A DNA stretch of 64,000 bases from Gammaproteobacteria bacterium (GTDB lineage: Bacteria > Pseudomonadota > Gammaproteobacteria > Thiohalobacterales > Thiohalobacteraceae). Positions 50,424 to 60,257 of the stretch are shown in pieces. A program made the position numbers and the translations under genes. The notes beneath the pieces were generated by a model. That model was not told the DNA's origin. It saw only the letters and a list, made by a program, of their open reading frames with translations, and searched no databases. The DNA lies in the NCBI GenBank assembly GCA_018819175.1, contig JAHJQQ010000002.1:1-64000 (forward strand). The letters are read 5' to 3'. Each line of letters opens with the position of its first letter. Position 1 is the first letter of the stretch.

Positions 50424-51914
50424 GTGGCTAATTTCGAAACGCCGGAAATCAAAGAATATCCAACCATCCCGCTTATCAAAGAAGGCGTGATGGCGCATAG
50501 CAAGCCGTTTATTTCCAAAGATGCCTTCCAGCAGCCATTGGGCTTCCCGGGTGAGTTGCTGGACAACTGGCAGGATGTCGCCATCGAAAAGATGGGCGAG
50601 ATGCTGGGTAAATACCGCGGTCTGCAGGTGTTCCTGGATTCCTGCGTCAAATGCGGCGCCTGTACTGACAAGTGCCACTATTTCCTCGGCACCTCCGATC
50701 CCAAGAACATGCCGGTCGCGCGTCAGGATCTGCTGCGCAAGGTTTATCGCCGCTATTTCACCTTCGCCGGTAAATATTTCCCGAAACTGGTTGGCGCCGT
50801 CGACATGACCAAAGAGGTCCTGGACGATTGGTACAGCTACTTCCACCAGTGTTCCCAGTGCCGTCGTTGCTCGGTGTACTGCCCGTATGGTATCGACACC
50901 GCCGAAATCTCCATGGCGGCGCGCGAAATCATGGACGCGGTCGGCGTGGGCCAGAAGTACTGCAACGAAATTATTGCCAAGGTTTATAAAATCGGTAACA
51001 ACCTGGGTCTGCCGGAACCGGCGCTGCGCGACACACTGGAAGGTCTTGAGGAAGACGTTTTGGAGGATACCGGCGTCGCCGTGAAATATCCGCTCGACGT
51101 CAAGGGCGCCGATATCCTGCTGGTCACCCCGTCCGCCGACTTTTTTGCCGAACCGCACGTTGATGGCCTGATCGGTTATGGCAAGGTATTCCACGCAGCC
51201 GGCGCCAGCTGGACTATCAGTTCACACGCCTCCGAGGCGGCCAACTTCGGCATGTTCATCGGTTCCTACGAGAACATGCGCAAAGTCGCCCTGCGTATTC
51301 GTGAAGCCGCATTGGATCTGGGAGTCAAGCGCATCATCTTTGGTGAATGCGGTCATGCCTGGCGCGTCGCCTACAGCTTCCTGAACACCCTGGCCGGTCC
51401 GTTCGATTTCCTGGACCCGCGTTATCCGGTGCCGCAGCACATCTGCGAATACACCTATGATCTGCTAAAGCGCGGCGCCCTGACCATGGACAAGTCCGCC
51501 AACGATCACATGCGTCTGACCTTCCACGATTCCTGCAACGTGGCACGTGCCTCGCGCATGGGTGATCTGCCCGGTGGTCAGTTCGTGATTCCGCGTGAGG
51601 TCATCAAGGCCAGCTGCAACCATTTCTACGATATGAACGCTGACACCATCCATGAAGGCACATTCTGCTGTGGTGGTGGCGGTGGTTTGTTGACCGACGA
51701 CCTGATGGAAATCCGCGTGAAGGGCGCACTGCCCCGCATGTCGGCCCTGAAGCAAGTGGTCGAAGAGCATGGCGTGACCCATCTGGCGGCTATTTGCGCA
51801 ATCTGCAAGAGCCAGTTCAGTAAAGTCATGCCCTACTACGGCTTCCAGATGAGCCAGATTGTCAGCGTCCATCAGTTGGTCAGTAATGCCATCGTGTTGA
51901 ACGACAAGCAGTAA
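50424..51914 (+). CDS. dsrK: Iron-sulfur subunit DsrK (HdrD-like)
   Basis: Cytoplasmic-facing iron-sulfur protein of DsrMKJOP, 496 residues, thought to interact with DsrC. It starts at GTG (MANFETPEIKEYP). Two [4Fe-4S] motifs are visible: CVKCGACTDKCHYF (about residues 74-87) and CSQCRRCSVYCPYG (about 143-156). Heterodisulfide-reductase-like CCG sequences follow in GECGHAW, DSCNVARASRMGD, and FCCGGGGGLLTDDLMEIR, then ICAICKSQF. It starts 57 bp after dsrM. Confidence 0.96.
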   Translation: MANFETPEIKEYPTIPLIKEGVMAHSKPFISKDAFQQPLGFPGELLDNWQDVAIEKMGEMLGKYRGLQVFLDSCVKCGACTDKCHYFLGTSDPKNMPVARQDLLRKVYRRYFTFAGKYFPKLVGAVDMTKEVLDDWYSYFHQCSQCRRCSVYCPYGIDTAEISMAAREIMDAVGVGQKYCNEIIAKVYKIGNNLGLPEPALRDTLEGLEEDVLEDTGVAVKYPLDVKGADILLVTPSADFFAEPHVDGLIGYGKVFHAAGASWTISSHASEAANFGMFIGSYENMRKVALRIREAALDLGVKRIIFGECGHAWRVAYSFLNTLAGPFDFLDPRYPVPQHICEYTYDLLKRGALTMDKSANDHMRLTFHDSCNVARASRMGDLPGGQFVIPREVIKASCNHFYDMNADTIHEGTFCCGGGGGLLTDDLMEIRVKGALPRMSALKQVVEEHGVTHLAAICAICKSQFSKVMPYYGFQMSQIVSVHQLVSNAIVLNDKQ

Positions 51915-51997
51915 CCAACGATTTTGTGCGCTAAACGAATTAACTAGATATCTAGTCGAATCCGGGATGACCGGATTCACCTAACAGGAGAAAAGGC

Positions 51998-53956
51998 ATG
52001 GCAACTTCTCGCGACGACATGCAGAAATTAACCTTCCGCAAGTTTAAGGACGGCAACCATACGTGGAGCAATTGGCAAGATGCCATTTTTGAAGCCGATC
52101 ATTCGCATAAGTGCCCGACTTATGTGCATCGCACCCCGCCTTGCCAGGGCAGCTGCCCGTCCGGCGAAGATATCCGTGGCTGGTTGCAGATCGTGCGCGG
52201 TATGGAAAAACCACCGAAAGACGTGAGCTGGCAGGAGTATGCCTTCCGTCGTTCCACGGCCGCCAACCCCTTCCCGTCCATGATGGGCCGCGTGTGCCCG
52301 GCGCCTTGTGAAGATGGCTGTAACCGTAACGAAGTGGAAGATTTCGTCGGCATCAACGCTGTCGAGCAATACATTGGTGACACCGCATTCCAGGAAGGTT
52401 TCAAGTTCGAAACCCCTGCGCTGACCACCAAGAAGAAAGTTGCGATTATCGGTGGCGGCCCGGCCGGTATGGCAGCGGCCTATCATCTGCGCCGTCGCGG
52501 TATCGCCAGTTGCATCTTCGACGATCATGCCGAGCTCGGTGGCATGATGTTCTATGGTATTCCTGGCTATCGTACCCCGCGTGATGTGCTGCGCCATGAA
52601 ATCCAGCGCATCGTCGACATGGGCGACATCGAAGTCCGCCTGAACACCCGCGTTGGTAAAGACGTTCAGCTTGATGCCATCGAAAAAGAATTCGGCGCCG
52701 TTCTGTGGGCCATCGGTTGTAAAACCGGTCGCGGCCTGCCGGTTGAAGGTTGGGATGGCACCCCGAACTGCGTCAGCGGCGTCGCCTTCCTGGAAGCCTT
52801 CAATAAGGGCGACCTGAAAGTGACCGCCGACCGCGTGGTCTGCGTGGGTGGTGGTGATACCTCTATCGACGTGGTGTCCGTTGCTCGTCGTCTCGGCAAA
52901 ATCACCAACCTCAATCCGAAGGATCGTCCGGAAGAAATCATCGGCGGCTATACTGCCCATGATTCCGCGGTTGTGGCTGCTCGTGAAGGCGCGATCGTTA
53001 CGCTGACTGCGCTGTTTCCGCAAGAGAAGATGACTGCCGCCGAACATGAAGTGCATGATGCACTGCATGAAGGTGTGACCATCCTTAACGAAGTCATGCC
53101 GGTTGCATTGATCAAAGATGCCAACGGTCGTGCGACTGCGCTACGCATGGCCAAATGCACTCTGGACAAGGGTCGCCCGGTCAAGATCGACGGCACCGAG
53201 TTCGACATCGAGTGCGATCTGGTCGTGTCCGCCATCGGTCAGGGTGGTGACTTGGGTGGCCTGGACGAGTTCAACAATGGCAAGGGACTGATCGACGCTG
53301 ACAAGTTCTACCAGGTGCCTGGCAAACCCGGCCACTTCGTTGCAGGCGACATCATTCGTCCGCATCTGCTGACCACCGCCATCGGTCAGGCCTCGATTGC
53401 GGCTGAGAGCATTCAGCACTACCTAAACAATGAAGAGCAAGCCAAGCGTCCGAAGGTCGACAAGCATCACTTCAAGCTACTAGACAAGCTGCGTGAAACA
53501 GGTCATGCCCCGGAAGAGTTCAAGCCCGAAGAAAAGGGTGATCTGCGCGGCACCGACCATAACAAATGGGCGATCCATAACTACGAAGATCGTTCCGCTG
53601 CGGAAATCATCCCGCACAACAAGCTGTTCCTGGGTCACTTCGGCTTTACCCCGCGCATCAAGCGTGAGGAATACGGCCCGAGCGCCGAAGAAGTGCTGAG
53701 CCATTTCGATGAGCGTCGTAGGAATCTGCCGGAAGCCGATGCCATCGCTGAAGCCAAGCGTTGCATGAGCTGCGGTATGTGCTTCGAATGTGACAACTGC
53801 GTTATTTATTGCCCGCAGGATGCCATCTTCCGCGTGAAGAAGAGCGATTATACGACTGGCCGTTATGTGGATACCGACTACAACAAGTGCATCGGCTGTC
53901 ATATCTGCTCGGACGTGTGCCCGACCGGTTACATCGATATGGCGCTGGGCGACTAA
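51998..53956 (+). CDS. dsrL: NAD(P)H/acceptor oxidoreductase DsrL
   Basis: Iron-sulfur flavoprotein of 652 residues, the electron-accepting partner of DsrAB in sulfur oxidation. It is related to the glutamate-synthase small subunit. The N-terminal CPTYVHRTPPCQGSCPSGEDI and VCPAPCEDGCNR bind clusters, FAD is held by VAIIGGGPAGMAAAYHL (about residues 147-163), NAD(P) by VVCVGGGDTSIDVVSVAR (about 285-302). The C-terminus has two ferredoxin motifs (CMSCGMCFECDNCVIYCP and CIGCHICSDVCP). This is the oxidiser-type length. Confidence 0.97.
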   Translation: MATSRDDMQKLTFRKFKDGNHTWSNWQDAIFEADHSHKCPTYVHRTPPCQGSCPSGEDIRGWLQIVRGMEKPPKDVSWQEYAFRRSTAANPFPSMMGRVCPAPCEDGCNRNEVEDFVGINAVEQYIGDTAFQEGFKFETPALTTKKKVAIIGGGPAGMAAAYHLRRRGIASCIFDDHAELGGMMFYGIPGYRTPRDVLRHEIQRIVDMGDIEVRLNTRVGKDVQLDAIEKEFGAVLWAIGCKTGRGLPVEGWDGTPNCVSGVAFLEAFNKGDLKVTADRVVCVGGGDTSIDVVSVARRLGKITNLNPKDRPEEIIGGYTAHDSAVVAAREGAIVTLTALFPQEKMTAAEHEVHDALHEGVTILNEVMPVALIKDANGRATALRMAKCTLDKGRPVKIDGTEFDIECDLVVSAIGQGGDLGGLDEFNNGKGLIDADKFYQVPGKPGHFVAGDIIRPHLLTTAIGQASIAAESIQHYLNNEEQAKRPKVDKHHFKLLDKLRETGHAPEEFKPEEKGDLRGTDHNKWAIHNYEDRSAAEIIPHNKLFLGHFGFTPRIKREEYGPSAEEVLSHFDERRRNLPEADAIAEAKRCMSCGMCFECDNCVIYCPQDAIFRVKKSDYTTGRYVDTDYNKCIGCHICSDVCPTGYIDMALGD

Positions 53957-53977
53957 ACTGATCTTTAAGGAACGGAC

Positions 53978-54499
53978 ATGGCCGTGATGTACAACTATGT
54001 GCGGTCTCTGATCCTGCTGGCAGGGATGGCCCTTTTGGGCCTCCCGCTGGTAGCTCAGAGCGAAACCCCGCTCCCTGTGATCCCTGAAGCCAGTTCACGC
54101 TTCAGTGCTGAGCAGGCGTGCGTGGAACCGACGGAAGAAATGCGCAAGAACCACATGAACTACATTCTGCATCAGCGGGATGAAACCATGCATAAAGGTA
54201 TCCGCACCCGTCAGCACAGTTTGGAAGAATGCATCAACTGCCATGTCCCTGTTGAAGACAAGGATGGCCAGCCGATGCGCATCACCAATAAGGATCATTT
54301 TTGCAGCAGCTGCCACACCTATGCTGCCGTCAAAGTCGATTGCTTCCAATGCCATGCTGACCGTCCCGTGAAAACAACCGCCTTCCATCCTTTGACCAGT
54401 CAAGCGTCTGAGAAGACCGCTTTTCATCACAGTGATGCCGGTGAGACAGTTTCCGCCGACACCCTGGAAGTTCTGGCTGAAGAGGGCAAGCTGCAATGA
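53978..54499 (+). CDS. dsrJ: Triheme cytochrome c DsrJ
   Basis: Periplasmic triheme cytochrome c of DsrMKJOP, 173 residues. An N-terminal signal anchor (SLILLAGMALLGLPLVAQS) precedes three CXXCH motifs, CINCH, CSSCH and CFQCH (about residues 86-90, 109-113 and 122-126). A further Cys near residue 48 (EQACVEP) may be the unusual Cys ligand known in DsrJ. It starts 21 bp after dsrL and overlaps dsrO by 4 bp. Confidence 0.94.
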   Translation: MAVMYNYVRSLILLAGMALLGLPLVAQSETPLPVIPEASSRFSAEQACVEPTEEMRKNHMNYILHQRDETMHKGIRTRQHSLEECINCHVPVEDKDGQPMRITNKDHFCSSCHTYAAVKVDCFQCHADRPVKTTAFHPLTSQASEKTAFHHSDAGETVSADTLEVLAEEGKLQ

Positions 54500-55257
54500 C
54501 CCACAAAAGCGAGATCAATAGCTCACGTCGTCAATTCCTGAATGGCTCCGCCATCGCTGCCGGTCTGGCCATTGCCCCCGGTGTGATGTTGCACCAGGTT
54601 GCACAGGCCAAGCCGGCCGATCAGGCTGTCACCAGCGACAAGCGCTGGGGAATGCTGATCGACACCAATAAGTGCTCGAAAGGTTGCGACGCCTGCGTGC
54701 GCGGTTGTCAGACCGAGAACGGTTGGGGGGAGAACGAAACCAAATCCGGTCCCAATCAAGTGGCTCAGTGGATCCGGAAAGTGGAACTGCGTGATACCTC
54801 GACCGGTTTTACCAAGTCGCTGCCACTGATGTGTCAGCACTGCGAACATCCGCCTTGCGTGGATGTCTGCCCGACGGGCGCCTCCTTCAAACGTGCCGAC
54901 GGCATCGTGCTGGTCGACAAGCACATCTGTATCGGCTGCCGCTACTGCATGATGGCTTGCCCGTACAAGGCGCGCTCATTCATTCATGAAGACCTGCAGG
55001 ATCAGTTGCCGGTTGCGCCACGTGGTAAAGGCACCGTCGAAAGCTGCACCCTGTGTGTGCACCGCGTCGACAAAGATGGCGAGAACGCCATCCCCGCCTG
55101 CGCCGAGGCCTGTAACGCTGAGGGTCATGAAGCCTTTGTGTTCGGTGATCTGAAGAATCCGAACAGTCGGATTTCGCAAGAACTCGCCAAGCATGGCGGC
55201 ACGCAGATTCGCGCCGATCTCGGTCTGAATGTGGGCATCCGCTATCGCGGCATTTAA
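54496..55257 (+). CDS. dsrO: Periplasmic iron-sulfur subunit DsrO
   Basis: Tat-exported ferredoxin-like subunit of DsrMKJOP, 253 residues. The signal contains the twin arginine in SSRRQFLNG (about residues 11-19). Four [4Fe-4S] cluster regions are visible: CSKGCDACVRGCQ, CQHCEHPPCVDVCPTGA, CIGCRYCMMACPYKA and CTLC, then CAEAC. It overlaps the end of dsrJ by 4 bp and precedes dsrP by 49 bp. Confidence 0.95.
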   Translation: MTHKSEINSSRRQFLNGSAIAAGLAIAPGVMLHQVAQAKPADQAVTSDKRWGMLIDTNKCSKGCDACVRGCQTENGWGENETKSGPNQVAQWIRKVELRDTSTGFTKSLPLMCQHCEHPPCVDVCPTGASFKRADGIVLVDKHICIGCRYCMMACPYKARSFIHEDLQDQLPVAPRGKGTVESCTLCVHRVDKDGENAIPACAEACNAEGHEAFVFGDLKNPNSRISQELAKHGGTQIRADLGLNVGIRYRGI

Positions 55258-55306
55258 ACAGTACTCGTCCAGTCACTGAAGCACGAACACAGGAACGACA
55301 GTAGCG

Positions 55307-56548
55307 ATGAAAGCAAACGTACACTTTCGCGAAGTTCTGAATAATGGCACCGGCTACTATGGCCTGTTGGCACTGCTCGGCGCCATCGTCCTGATCGGAC
55401 TGGGCGCGGCCTATTTCATGGAACACAACGGCCATTTCGTCACCGGTATGAACAACGAGATCGTCTGGGGCATGCCGCACGTGTTCGCGGTGTTCCTGAT
55501 CGTGGCCGCCTCGGGTGCGTTGAACGTCGCCTCGATCGGATCAGTGTTCGGTAAATCCCAATATAAGCCACTGGCGCCCTTGTCGGGTTTGCTGGCTATT
55601 GCCCTGCTCGCCGGTGGTCTCGCCGTGCTGGTGCTGGATCTGGGCCATCCCGATCGTTTGATCGTGGCCATGACCTATTACAACTTCAAATCCATCTTTG
55701 CGTGGAACGTGATGCTCTATACCGGCTTCATGGCCGTGGTCGTCGTCTATCTGTGGATGATGATGGAACGCAAGATGAACAAATACACCAAGCCCGCCGG
55801 CTTCTTCGCTTTTATCTGGCGTCTGGCGCTGACCACTGGTACCGGTTCCATCTTCGGCTTCATCGTAGCTCGCGAGGCCTATGACGCCGCCATCATGGCG
55901 CCGATGTTTGTCATCATGTCGTTCTCCTTCGGCCTGGCAGCTTACATTCTGGTCTTGATGGCCTCTTTCAAGTGGACTGAACGCGAACTCGGCGACAAGA
56001 TCCTTTACCGCCTCAAGAACCTGCTGGGCATTTTCGTCGGTGCCGTGCTGTACTTTGTGCTGGCCTATCACCTCACCAATCTGTACGCCGCGGAACATCA
56101 CAGCGTTGAGCGTTTCATCCTTCTGGATGGCGGCATCTACACCAAGCTGTTCTGGATCGGTCAGATCCTGATCGGCGGCCTGATCCCCCTGGCCATGCTC
56201 TATCATCCGACACTCGGCAAATCCCGCGCCGTGATCGGCTGGGCCTGTGCCCTGGTGATCCTGGGTGGCATGGCTCAGATGTACGTTATCATTATCGGCG
56301 GTCAGGCCTTTCCGCTGGTGCTGTTCCCTGGCATGGAAGTGAGCAGCAGCTTTGCCGATGGTATTGTTGCCAGCTACACACCTAAGTTGCCTGAATATCT
56401 GCTCGGAATCGGTGGTGTCGCAATTGCGTTGCTCCTGGTCACCATTGCGGTCAAGGTCCTGCGTTTCCTTCCGGAAAGCCTGGCCGATGCAATCGTCGAT
56501 CCGCATACCGCAAGTGACGCCAAAGGTACTGCTAAAAAAGCCGCGTAA
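55307..56548 (+). CDS. dsrP: Membrane subunit DsrP (NrfD family)
   Basis: Integral membrane quinone-interacting subunit of DsrMKJOP, 413 residues with about ten helices. The NrfD-type pattern is visible in LAVLVLDLGHPDRLIVAMTYYNFKSIFAWNVMLYTGF (read in pieces, about residues 104-140), GSIFGFIVAREAYDAAIMAPMF and later QMYVIIIGGQAFP. The GHPDR element is characteristic. It works with DsrO and DsrJ to exchange electrons with the quinone pool. A strong hairpin follows at 56607. Confidence 0.95.
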   Translation: MKANVHFREVLNNGTGYYGLLALLGAIVLIGLGAAYFMEHNGHFVTGMNNEIVWGMPHVFAVFLIVAASGALNVASIGSVFGKSQYKPLAPLSGLLAIALLAGGLAVLVLDLGHPDRLIVAMTYYNFKSIFAWNVMLYTGFMAVVVVYLWMMMERKMNKYTKPAGFFAFIWRLALTTGTGSIFGFIVAREAYDAAIMAPMFVIMSFSFGLAAYILVLMASFKWTERELGDKILYRLKNLLGIFVGAVLYFVLAYHLTNLYAAEHHSVERFILLDGGIYTKLFWIGQILIGGLIPLAMLYHPTLGKSRAVIGWACALVILGGMAQMYVIIIGGQAFPLVLFPGMEVSSSFADGIVASYTPKLPEYLLGIGGVAIALLLVTIAVKVLRFLPESLADAIVDPHTASDAKGTAKKAA

Positions 56549-56606
56549 TTCATATGTAGTTCTATGTCGAGCTGGCAATATCGCCGCTTCGAACACGAGA
56601 GCAACC

Positions 56607-56637
56607 CGACACGGCAATCCCACTCGGATTGCCGTGT
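56607..56637 (+). terminator. Hairpin between dsrP and dsrN
   Basis: GACACGGCAATCC / GGATTGCCGTGTC forms a 13-bp stem with a 5-nt loop, then CGTTTAAG. The T-tract is short, so termination is likely partial. It separates the electron-transfer genes from the maturation genes dsrN and dsrR. Confidence 0.7.
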
Positions 56638-56687
56638 CCGTTTAAGGCCCCCTTTATTCAGGAAGGAAGAGCCTGAAGGCTAACGTC

Positions 56688-58091
56688 ATGGCCCATCTGC
56701 TCATCTCTGCTGCTCATAAGTCATCCGGCAAGACCACGGTCACGCTGGGGCTGTGTGCTGCCCTGCGCGCGCAGAATTTGCAGATTCAGCCGTTCAAGAA
56801 AGGGCCGGACTATATTGACCCGATGTGGCTTGGACAAGCGGCGGGAAATCCCTGTCACAATCTCGATTTCTACACCATGCAGCCAGATGAGATTCAGGCC
56901 ACGGTCGGATACTACTCAGCACAGGCCGATCTCGCCTTAATTGAAGGTAACAAGGGCCTGTACGACGGTTTGGATCTGGATGGCAGTAATAGCAATGCCG
57001 CACTCGCCAAATTGCTGAAGGCGCCGGTCATCCTGGTCATCGATGCGCGGGGCATGACCCGTGGCATCGCCCCGCTCATCCTCGGTTATCAGGCCTTCGA
57101 TCCCGATGTAAACATCGCCGGGGTGATTCTCAACCAACTTGGCGGCAGCCGGCACGAATCAAAACTGCGCGCGGTCATCGAGCATTACACCGATGTGCCT
57201 GTGGTAGGCGCGGTGGCGCGCGAAGATAGCCTGGAAATTGTTGAGCGACATCTGGGACTGATTCCCAGCAATGAGCACGAAGCCGCGGTTGCGCGTATTC
57301 AGCATATCGGCGAGACCATTGGTCGGCAGGTGGATCTGGCCCGCATACGCGCCATTGCCGCGAGTGCTGACAAACTGCCAGATACTCCACCCTTTAATAT
57401 CCCTACTGCGTCCGAAAAAAACATCCGGTTGGGAATTGCGCGCGATGAGGCCTTTGGGTTTTATTATCCCGACGATCTGGCGGCGCTGGAGCGTGCCGGT
57501 GCCGAGCTGATATCCATCAACATGCTGCGTGACAGCATCCTGCCCGACATTGATGGTTTATTCATCGGCGGTGGATTCCCGGAGACGTGCATGGATGAGT
57601 TGGCTGCAAATCAGCGGCTACGTAACGCTATCCGAAACGCCATTGAGAGCGGCCTGCCGACCTATGCCGAATGTGGTGGCCTGATGTATCTGGCCCGCAG
57701 TCTGTACTGGAACGGCAAACGCGCCGAGATGGTGGGAGTCATTCCCGGCGATATTGAAATGCACCCCCGTCCACAGGGGCGTGGCTATGTTCGTCTCGAG
57801 GAGACCGACGCCATGCCCTGGCCGGACAGTGCAGATACAGACAAGCAGGTCGCGGCGCATGAATTCCACTACTCCGGTCTGACCAATCTGGATCCGCAGG
57901 CCCGGTTCGCCTTCAAGGTATTACGCGGGGCAGGTATCGACGGCCAGCACGATGGGTTCGTGTATAAGAATCTGCTGGCCTGCTATACCCACCAGCGCGA
58001 CACTCGGCATCACCGCTGGGCCGCCCGCTTTGTCGCCTTCGTGCGCCAACACCAGTTTAAGACCGCCAAGCCTGGACAACCACAGGGCTGA
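56688..58091 (+). CDS. dsrN: Sirohaem amidase-type protein DsrN (CobB/CbiA family)
   Basis: Glutamine-dependent amidase thought to convert sirohaem to sirohaem amide for DsrAB, 467 residues. It has the CobB/CbiA layout: an ATP-binding dethiobiotin-synthase-like part (LISAAHKSSGKTTVTLGL, GPDYIDPMWL, EGNKGLYDGLD) and a C-terminal GATase domain with the nucleophile Cys in TYAECGGLMYLARSL (about residue 330) and the final EFHYSGL. It is related to cobyrinate a,c-diamide synthase, but the position after dsrP identifies it as DsrN. dsrR follows 40 bp downstream. Confidence 0.93.
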   Translation: MAHLLISAAHKSSGKTTVTLGLCAALRAQNLQIQPFKKGPDYIDPMWLGQAAGNPCHNLDFYTMQPDEIQATVGYYSAQADLALIEGNKGLYDGLDLDGSNSNAALAKLLKAPVILVIDARGMTRGIAPLILGYQAFDPDVNIAGVILNQLGGSRHESKLRAVIEHYTDVPVVGAVAREDSLEIVERHLGLIPSNEHEAAVARIQHIGETIGRQVDLARIRAIAASADKLPDTPPFNIPTASEKNIRLGIARDEAFGFYYPDDLAALERAGAELISINMLRDSILPDIDGLFIGGGFPETCMDELAANQRLRNAIRNAIESGLPTYAECGGLMYLARSLYWNGKRAEMVGVIPGDIEMHPRPQGRGYVRLEETDAMPWPDSADTDKQVAAHEFHYSGLTNLDPQARFAFKVLRGAGIDGQHDGFVYKNLLACYTHQRDTRHHRWAARFVAFVRQHQFKTAKPGQPQG

Positions 58092-58131
58092 CCTGCTTAC
58101 TTCAATTAACACTGCAACAGGAATCTAAACC

Positions 58132-58455
58132 ATGATGACCATCACTCCCAACGCCGCCGCGCAAATCAAAGCCGCCGCCAAACAGAGCCGCATGGAAGGC
58201 ATGGCCTTGCGCGTCGCCGCCCAGCGCGATGCCGATGGCGCCATTCAGTACGCTATGGGCTTTGACGACAGCAGCCGTGCCGATGATGTGCGTATCACCA
58301 GTGAAGGCGTCGATCTGGTGGTCGCCTCTACTAGTACCATTCTGCTGGAAGGCACCACCCTGGACTTCGTCGAGCTCGAACCAGGCAAGCAGGAATTCAT
58401 CTTCTTGAACCCCAATGACCCCAATTATCGCCCGCCGGAGGGTGGTACCGCCTGA
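58132..58455 (+). CDS. dsrR: IscA-like protein DsrR
   Basis: A-type fold protein, 107 residues (MMTITPNAAAQIKAAAKQS), related to IscA/HesB. As in known DsrR proteins, the three cluster cysteines of IscA are missing; the sequence contains no Cys. DsrR is thought to influence dsr expression after transcription rather than to build clusters. It is the last recognised dsr gene of the run here. Confidence 0.92.
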   Translation: MMTITPNAAAQIKAAAKQSRMEGMALRVAAQRDADGAIQYAMGFDDSSRADDVRITSEGVDLVVASTSTILLEGTTLDFVELEPGKQEFIFLNPNDPNYRPPEGGTA

Positions 58456-58574
58456 TACTTTCAGTTATCCGAGATATTTCCTACAACCACTGTAGGTTAT
58501 GAGGCTCTAGCGCATTGATGCTATAGTGCCTGACGGCATCCGCAACACGCTGTAAAGGTAATTAAAAGCGTCCC

Positions 58575-60257
58575 ATGGCTACAGCACCCGACAACACCCG
58601 CCTTGAGCAAACGCCAGTCGACACAGGGACTGACAGCGCGCGCGTCAGCTGGACATTGCCACCGCTGGGTGAACATTGGCAGCGCCGACTTGGCCCACGC
58701 TGCAATTGCATTTTCATCGCCCTTTTCGGGCTTGCCTCCGTGCTGCTACTGCTCGGGATACTGCCCTGGCTGATACCGTCCCAAGGGCAGCTCGCCACCC
58801 TGCTCCACGGCGTATTACTCGGCCTGGGCCTGCTGTTCCTGGGTGGATTGTATTACCTCGTCAAACAGAATCTTCTTCAACCTCTGTTTTTGCTTCGGCA
58901 GTGGGCCGACCATGTCGGCACCGGTGAACTCGCGGCGCGTATCCCGGTACCCGAACAGGGTGATTTCCAGAACCTGGCCTCGGACATCAACAGCATCAGC
59001 GACCGACTGCAGGGGCTGTCGCTCGACATGGAAGCGCAGGTCCGTAAACAGACCGAGCACATCAAGCATAAGACCCGTTCACTGGAAATCCTCTATGACG
59101 TGGCTGCCAGCATCAACAGTTCCCGTGATCTGGATGACCTGCTCACGCGTTTTCTGCACACCCTGAAAGATGTCGTGCATGCCCGTGCCGCAACCGTGCG
59201 GCTACTGACGAACGACAAACGTATGCGACTGGTCGCCAGTATCGGCTTGAATGATGAAGTGGTAGCGCGTGAGCAATTCATGCCTTCGCACCAGTGCCTG
59301 TGCGGCTTTGCCGCGTCGGAAGGTGTCATCCGCAGCGACGATAATCTGCACAAATGCGATGCCTTGATCGGCACCCCTTTCTTCGCGGAAGACGAAGTGG
59401 AGATGATGGCGGTACCGCTCCAATACCGCGGCCGCACACTCGGTGTTTATAACCTGTTCGTGGACCGAGATATGCGCTTCAGCTCCGACTACGACAGCGA
59501 ATTGCTGATCAGTATCGGTCGCCATCTGGGCATGGCCATTGAAAAGGCCAGCGTCGATGAGGAAGCCAACCGGCTTACCATCATTGAAGAACGCACCCGC
59601 ATCGCTCATGAGCTTCACGATTCACTTGCGCAGACGCTGGCGAGTCTGCGTTTTCAGGTACGCGTGTTAGACGAGACGCTGCACCAGGGTGATGAGTCTG
59701 CGTTGTGGTCGGAACTGGAGCGTATCGAAAACAGCCTTGATGAGGCCTATATCGAACTCCGCGGGCTGATAGAGCATTTCCGCGCGCCCATCGACCGGCG
59801 CGGATTCCTGCCGGCTATAGAGAAAGTCGTTGAACGTTTCCGCAACGAATCCAAAATTCAGATCTTCCTGCAGAAGGAATGGAAAGGTCCGAGTCTACCC
59901 GAAGACATGGAAATTCAGGTCCTGCGCATCGTCCAAGAAGCCCTGTGCAATGTCCGTAAACACAGTCAGGCGCATACCGTGCGCGTCCTACTACGCGGCC
60001 AGAATGATGGCGCCTTCCGTGTATTGATCGAAGATGACGGCACCGGCATCTCCCCACGTACCTCGGCCGGGGCCCCGGGCGAGCATGTCGGCCTTTCCAT
60101 TATGGAAGAACGTGCACGCCGACTCGGCGGTAAGATTCGCTTCGAGAGTGAACCCGGTGAAGGGACGCGTATTCAGCTGACCTTCCGCGCACCTGCACAA
60201 CGGATTGATAACGAAATCCCTCTACCCTCACCGACTTTTAATAAGACGAGCTCATGA
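58575..60257 (+). CDS. NarX-like sensor histidine kinase with GAF domain
   Basis: Membrane histidine kinase, 560 residues. Two adjacent helices (about residues 45-67 and 77-96) leave almost no periplasmic loop, so the nitrate-binding P-box region of NarX is missing. A HAMP segment (LLRQWADHVGTGELAARIPVP), a GAF domain with three cysteines (HQCLCGFAASEG and LHKCDALIG, about 237-260), the H-box ERTRIAHELHDSLAQTLASLR and an HATPase_c domain (QEALCNVRKHS, VLIEDDGTGI, GLSIMEERARRLGG) follow. The input is therefore probably cytoplasmic, and cysteine-based redox sensing is possible. It begins 119 bp after dsrR. Confidence 0.9.
   Translation: MATAPDNTRLEQTPVDTGTDSARVSWTLPPLGEHWQRRLGPRCNCIFIALFGLASVLLLLGILPWLIPSQGQLATLLHGVLLGLGLLFLGGLYYLVKQNLLQPLFLLRQWADHVGTGELAARIPVPEQGDFQNLASDINSISDRLQGLSLDMEAQVRKQTEHIKHKTRSLEILYDVAASINSSRDLDDLLTRFLHTLKDVVHARAATVRLLTNDKRMRLVASIGLNDEVVAREQFMPSHQCLCGFAASEGVIRSDDNLHKCDALIGTPFFAEDEVEMMAVPLQYRGRTLGVYNLFVDRDMRFSSDYDSELLISIGRHLGMAIEKASVDEEANRLTIIEERTRIAHELHDSLAQTLASLRFQVRVLDETLHQGDESALWSELERIENSLDEAYIELRGLIEHFRAPIDRRGFLPAIEKVVERFRNESKIQIFLQKEWKGPSLPEDMEIQVLRIVQEALCNVRKHSQAHTVRVLLRGQNDGAFRVLIEDDGTGISPRTSAGAPGEHVGLSIMEERARRLGGKIRFESEPGEGTRIQLTFRAPAQRIDNEIPLPSPTFNKTSS

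Noticed and set aside
50325..51194. Open frame (289 codons) opposite dsrK
   Set aside because: Shadow of the dsrK reading frame with no homology-like motifs.
52028..53068. Long open frame (346 codons) opposite dsrL
   Set aside because: Antisense shadow of a verified gene, without a plausible ribosome site or domain.
55541..56623. Long open frame (360 codons) opposite dsrP
   Set aside because: Histidine- and glutamine-rich shadow of a membrane protein gene; no domain.
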